DNA from: Trichobilharzia szidati
Lineage: Eukaryota > Platyhelminthes > Trematoda > Strigeidida > Schistosomatidae
Reading direction: 5' to 3'
Assembly (NCBI GenBank): GCA_944472155.2
Contig: OX235279.1
Coordinates: 116,304,110-116,368,109, forward strand
Length of the DNA: 64,000 nt
Under the pieces are notes generated by a model. The model worked only from the letters and a program-made list of their open reading frames with translations, ran no database searches and was not told where the DNA came from. Positions 59,498 to 64,000 of the stretch are shown piece after piece; position 1 is the stretch's first letter, and each line of letters starts with the position of its first letter. A program made the translations under genes and the position numbers.

Positions 59498-61314
59498 CTT
59501 CCCACGACGCCACTTCATGGACTGGTCACCCCTCCACCTTTTCCGTCCCGTTCCAGAGCTAGCGAACAAAGACCTGTACGGAAGCCTCTGGGATGACATT
59601 CGCAGCCACTGAAGCGGGTGTTTCCATATGACAACACTCAACGAATGGTGATCTCCACTGTGACCGAACACAAACCGCTGAACCTAAGAATTACTCAAGC
59701 AATGATCCTATCGAACGCAAGCAGTCCTGGGGAGACAGCGATGATCGAATACGCAGAGCCGCCGTACATCCTCAGCTCTGAGAGGCCAGGTTTCACAGGC
59801 GTAAAGTAAAACAGCCGGCACCGAAGCATTGTACACCAGACCTTTGACAGCCAGGCTAGCGTCGTGCCGGCTTCAAAGGTGGCTCAAATTGATGTATGCC
59901 ACCATACCCTTCATTATACAGCTGGAAATCTCATCCGTCAACCCTCTGCAAGCACTGAAACAACTACCCAGACACACAAACTTATCGACAACTTCAAGCA
60001 GTTCACCTGCAAGAGTGAGTGCAGGTACAGGCTCCCGCCAATCTTGTAACAGTACTTTGCACTTAGACGGTGCAAAGCACATACCATACTTACAGACACT
60101 GATCGCTAACTGATTAAGTGTGATTTGGGCAGCCTGCAGGAGTCTTTTCAGCCTGGCAATTGGCGTGCCATTTGCCTCACAGACCGTCTCGTTGATACCT
60201 TGTTTCTTGCTGCCGGTGACTCAGATGAGCCGGAACAACTTCCGACTGTTGCCAGATGCAGCAGCTGACTCCATCTCACACGCACGTTTTGACCACCAGG
60301 CTTCGCGGTCCTTGGGTAAACACTGTCTAATCTTGCGCGTAAGTGCCTTTCGCGTATTGTTGCATTCGCTGCCAGCCGGAATAGACCGGCTTTCATCCAG
60401 GAGTTGCAAGGAACTCACGGAAGCCCAGTGGTTTTTAACGGATCATTCTTTTAAGCCTCAAGCGGCTACACTCGCTATTTGCATGACGTCCTGCAGATGA
60501 AGCCAGTGTTCCTCTATACTACTTGGGGGTTGCTAGCAAGCAGTGATTGTAACTCATTCTGGTACTTCAAGGAAGTAGCAGGTGCTACTCGTTAGTTCAC
60601 ATCAACGGTTAGATGACGCCGTTTATGAACCCCACCAAATAGCAAGACGAACTTAGCACACACTAACGCATGATCGGAGTCCAGACATGTGCTCTAGAAG
60701 GAGCGGCAGTCTTGTATGCATCCTCGCCACCCGAAACTGACAGCATATGTTCAATCCGAGTCCAAGCTTGATTTGCAGAGGGAGGACGCCAGGTGGCTCT
60801 ACGGCGATGGCTGTGCCGGATGTTGGTGCTGGCCAGAAATAGGTTGTGATATGCGCAAAGCTGCAGAAGATGGACCTCATTATCTGACCTGTGACCATGT
60901 AAACCCCACTGACTACCTAGACGATTCTCCTCTGAGCTTAGACGCCCAACGTGTGCATTCAAGTCCCCAGACAGCACTACGATATTCTCTTGAACCGCCT
61001 GTTTCAAGAGATCGCTCACTTGGTAGTAGAACTCATCCTTAATAGCATCCGAACTGCAATCCGTCATTGCATCTGCAGAGACAACAAATAGACACCGTCC
61101 ATCTGGCCTACCACACTTTACTTTCGTAAAGCCTTCCAGTCTCACAGCACATAAATTGCTGTTAATGGGGATCCAGTTGAGTAATGTAGCTACGGCTGTA
61201 GCGCTTATTGCGACACCGACACCAGGTACGCCGGATGCCGAAGCCACAGGGTCCTTGGAGGAACGCAGGTGGTACATACTACTAGAACTTTCAGATAGAG
61301 ATGATAATCGAAGC
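59498..61314 (-). mobile_element. Internally deleted RTE relic (right arm)
   Basis: Mirror copy of 57160-58976 with the same internal deletion and stops, so the deletion predates the inverted duplication. Confidence 0.85.
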
Positions 61315-61318
61315 AAAC

Positions 61319-62084
61319 AAGGTTAGTTAGTTCATCCCTGACACTATTTTCATCGCATAAAATACGAGCTAATTTAGCAATTTAATCCGCATGAGGCTCA
61401 CCACAGCAGTTATTATCCAGTTAAACATGCAGAGAAGTATTAATAATTCAGCGACCGGTTGATTTTTGATTCTTTTTGGTCTGGAACCAGAATAACTGCG
61501 AACCAATCCATACAAAATGTCGAAAGAGGCATGCAAGGGCAGAATTTTACCATCGAACGGGTCAGTGGGATCTGAAATGCGGCTGTCAGCATATTTCCGT
61601 TATTTCATAGATATCCAGGTTTATTAGCACTGTATATGTAGTGATTTGGATTTGTCATCATGATCGACATATGGATGAATATTCAAATATGGGATAATTC
61701 AGACGAAATATTCTTTTAGAAATCGCTAGGACATGGCAGGACTAGGATTGGTCAGAAGAAAGAATTAATCCAAGATACTTAACGTCAGACTTAATTTATA
61801 TATCACTATCATCAGTTATACAATGATCATAGAAATTAACAGCCTCATTTTACTTTCTTTTGCATCGGAAACTGAAATTAACAGTCTGACTTTTGGAAGG
61901 ATTCAGTTTAAGACCAAAAGACAAAGACCATTTACTGACTCCTGATAGAAAGCTGTTCATCTTAGTAAAGTCTAGCTGGGAGTTAACAGGCATTGAAAAA
62001 GTTAGATCGTCCGCATACTTAACAAAGTTCATTTCGTCAAAGTGAGCAACTATAACAAGCTAAGCCAGACGATCCTCTTCCTGC
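61319..62084 (-). mobile_element. CR1/Jockey-like LINE RT relic (right arm)
   Basis: Mirror copy of 56390-57155, with the same YADD-containing frame at 61850-62032. Confidence 0.7.
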
Positions 62085-64000
62085 TCCGACAGAGCTACGT
62101 CAGCGTTTCTTTCTGTAAAAGGAGAGGAAGAAAAGTTATTTAGTGGCATTATGTTGGTTTTTATCTCATTACACTTAGAGTGTGTCGCAGTCCGATCACA
62201 TGACGCGGAAACTAACATGACTTGTTACAAAATGAGAATTTCTATCAATCCAGAGAGCATATAACACAATTTCACGAAACATTGTTCACGAAACAGTTTA
62301 CCAAGCAACCAACATAAGTCCAGCCCAGTAAAAATTACTGCCCAAGGTCAAAAATTGCTCTTACTTCGAATAATGATGTAGAGAGGTGAAAAAGGGAACG
62401 TTTTGCAGTTAGCCACCCATGGCACCGTCTTGGGACACCAATCCATACACGCCACGCAGCCGACCTGAAATCCGAGAAGCATACAAATTAAACGTAAGAA
62501 ACTGCTTGAACCTTTCATTGAGAGTTAACTTACAGTGCAACTAGCACAGAAGAGTAGCGCGACATGGCATCCAAACATGGCCAATACATGCCCATTAAGA
62601 CACCTAAACATCCCCAAGTGCAGTAGACTTTAACTTATCTAATTTTAAGTTGATTCAGTTTGATCCACTCATGTTATACCTAAGTTATTTTTGGTGCTGT
62701 GATAAGTGCATTGCAGTCTCAAGAAAGCAGCCAGATAGCTCATGAAGGCCAGATACCAACGGCGTTGAGGAATCACCCAGATACATTCCAGTAACTGTCG
62801 CTTTTCATGAAACACGTCGTTTAGAAAAGAGTGATAGACTTCAGTTTCGCAAACTGTCCTTCCACTTTTATGTTTACGAGATCGTCCGGGACCTGCGGTT
62901 CAAGAGCTTAACCTGACATCAAAGGAGCCAGTGAGGCCCAAATGGTTGGTTTTTTTCTAAGACACCAATTTGTTCCTCGCATACTAGACGTTTAACCATC
63001 TTGGCCAGGGATATTCGTGACGGATGTGTCCCACATTGATTTCAAAAGCTGCAGATTATGCTGATGGCAAATTCCTCATGTATATGAGGGTCTCTTCTCA
63101 GCGTAACCTGCGTCATCAATAGAATGCATTTTCTGGCATTATATGTACGTTCAGGCTGCTCTTAGGGACTCATGATCCCTGATGTTGCATCGCTTCGCAT
63201 TTCTGAGCACTGCATGTATGCTCTAACTGAAGCATTATTTTTGCTAATGTGTTAGACGGAGTCCACAACATTCTTGTTTTCCCTTCCAAATACGGTGGCA
63301 TTGGACGAAAATCAGATGAATCACGAAAACCGACAAATGAATATGAAACAAATTCTTTTCAGTTAGGAGACCAGAAGGCTGCTCATTACCATCACACCCA
63401 TAAGAAGTTTAACTAGTGACGCTAGGATAGACTTTTGACTTCCGGCTCGTTTTTACTTGAGGACTCATAACCTCACTAGGGGCTAAGCTGTAACGATAAA
63501 TAATTTCCCCAAATCACTAGTCCAGAGCATTCGTAACTGACCTTTATTGTTGAAGTCAAGTAAACTGGGGCATCGTTCGCTTCCAAAAATGTAATTACAC
63601 CAGTGGGCTTGGATTGTGACATGTTCTCACCAGTGGCCTTATTGCATATTACCTGAGATTGTAGTATTGTGGTCCACTGCTATGGCGGTTCGACGACAAG
63701 TTGCATTGCGTTATATTCTTTTCGACAGAAATTCCGCATCAGGAGAGTTCTTCTGACTCACACATTGTAGGCTGCATTGTATTCTTGAACTGCGTTACAT
63801 TAGTTGTGCTTTTATCAGAAAATGTCGCTTGATACTGATGCCATTCTTTTATCGCTTGATACTGATATTTGTGCAGTATAATGGATTAAAGACAGTAATT
63901 TCAAAAGTCAAACGTATGTTATTGAACTTCCATGAAATCTTGCTGGTATATTTTGAACTACTTACTGAGACGCCCGAATACCCACCTGATAAATGTAGAG
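62085..64000. other. Unassigned DNA inside the right arm
   Basis: Mirror of 54474-56389. No gene seen. Confidence 0.4.

Larger units (their letters stand above)
59381..64000 (-). repeat. Right arm of the giant inverted repeat (runs off the window)
   Basis: Reverse complement of 54474-59093, cut by the window end. See the left arm for pairing rule and the single noted mismatch. Confidence 0.95.

Noticed and set aside
1..64000. CRISPR array, rRNA, prokaryotic operon or prophage
   Set aside because: No regularly spaced short direct repeats, rRNA motifs or ribosome-binding sites; spliced exons and LINE/SINE content are eukaryotic.

Overview
The window looks like nuclear DNA from a digenean blood fluke (schistosome or close relative). 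It is AT-rich, with two multi-exon genes carrying introns of up to about 6 kb, and it is full of RTE-type LINEs, Penelope-like elements (PLEs), tRNA-headed SINEs and at least one copy resembling the schistosome Sm-alpha hammerhead SINE. No prokaryotic or viral gene organisation was seen. Almost all long open frames are LINE pieces; the cellular genes had to be assembled from short exons by splice sites and reading phase.

Cellular genes. (1) A complete small PLAC8-family gene on the minus strand (CDS 21256 to 10117, four exons, 119 codons plus stop). (2) A lone plus-strand PLAC8-like terminal exon at 6060-6167, convergent with the first and presumably from a paralogue. (3) The 3' part of a large minus-strand gene, 15 exons from 50217 to 31250, encoding at least 777 residues with every junction in phase; I do not recognise the product.

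Mobile elements, left to right. RTE fragments lie at 370-740, 1185-2150, 8265-8665, 17816-18990, 46125-46264, 46930-47640 and 50880-51500. PLE remnants lie at 12236-14530, 15985-16520, 31560-32240, 33225-33816, 34498-34612, 37714-38204 and 46412-46520. Between 24805 and 30345 is a three-layer nest: an old RTE relic was split by a PLE (14-bp target duplication), and that PLE was split by a full-length RTE LINE with an intact 1021-residue endonuclease/reverse transcriptase (9-bp target duplication). SINEs sit in introns and intergenic DNA and share their 3' end with an RTE family, which suggests the LINE that mobilises them.

From 54474 to the end of the window the sequence is one giant inverted repeat: arms of at least 4.62 kb around a unique spacer of about 287 bp, nearly identical (one difference seen). 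Each arm carries a CR1/Jockey-like reverse transcriptase relic and an internally deleted RTE relic. The repeat runs off the end of the window, so its full size is unknown and an assembly artefact must be excluded.
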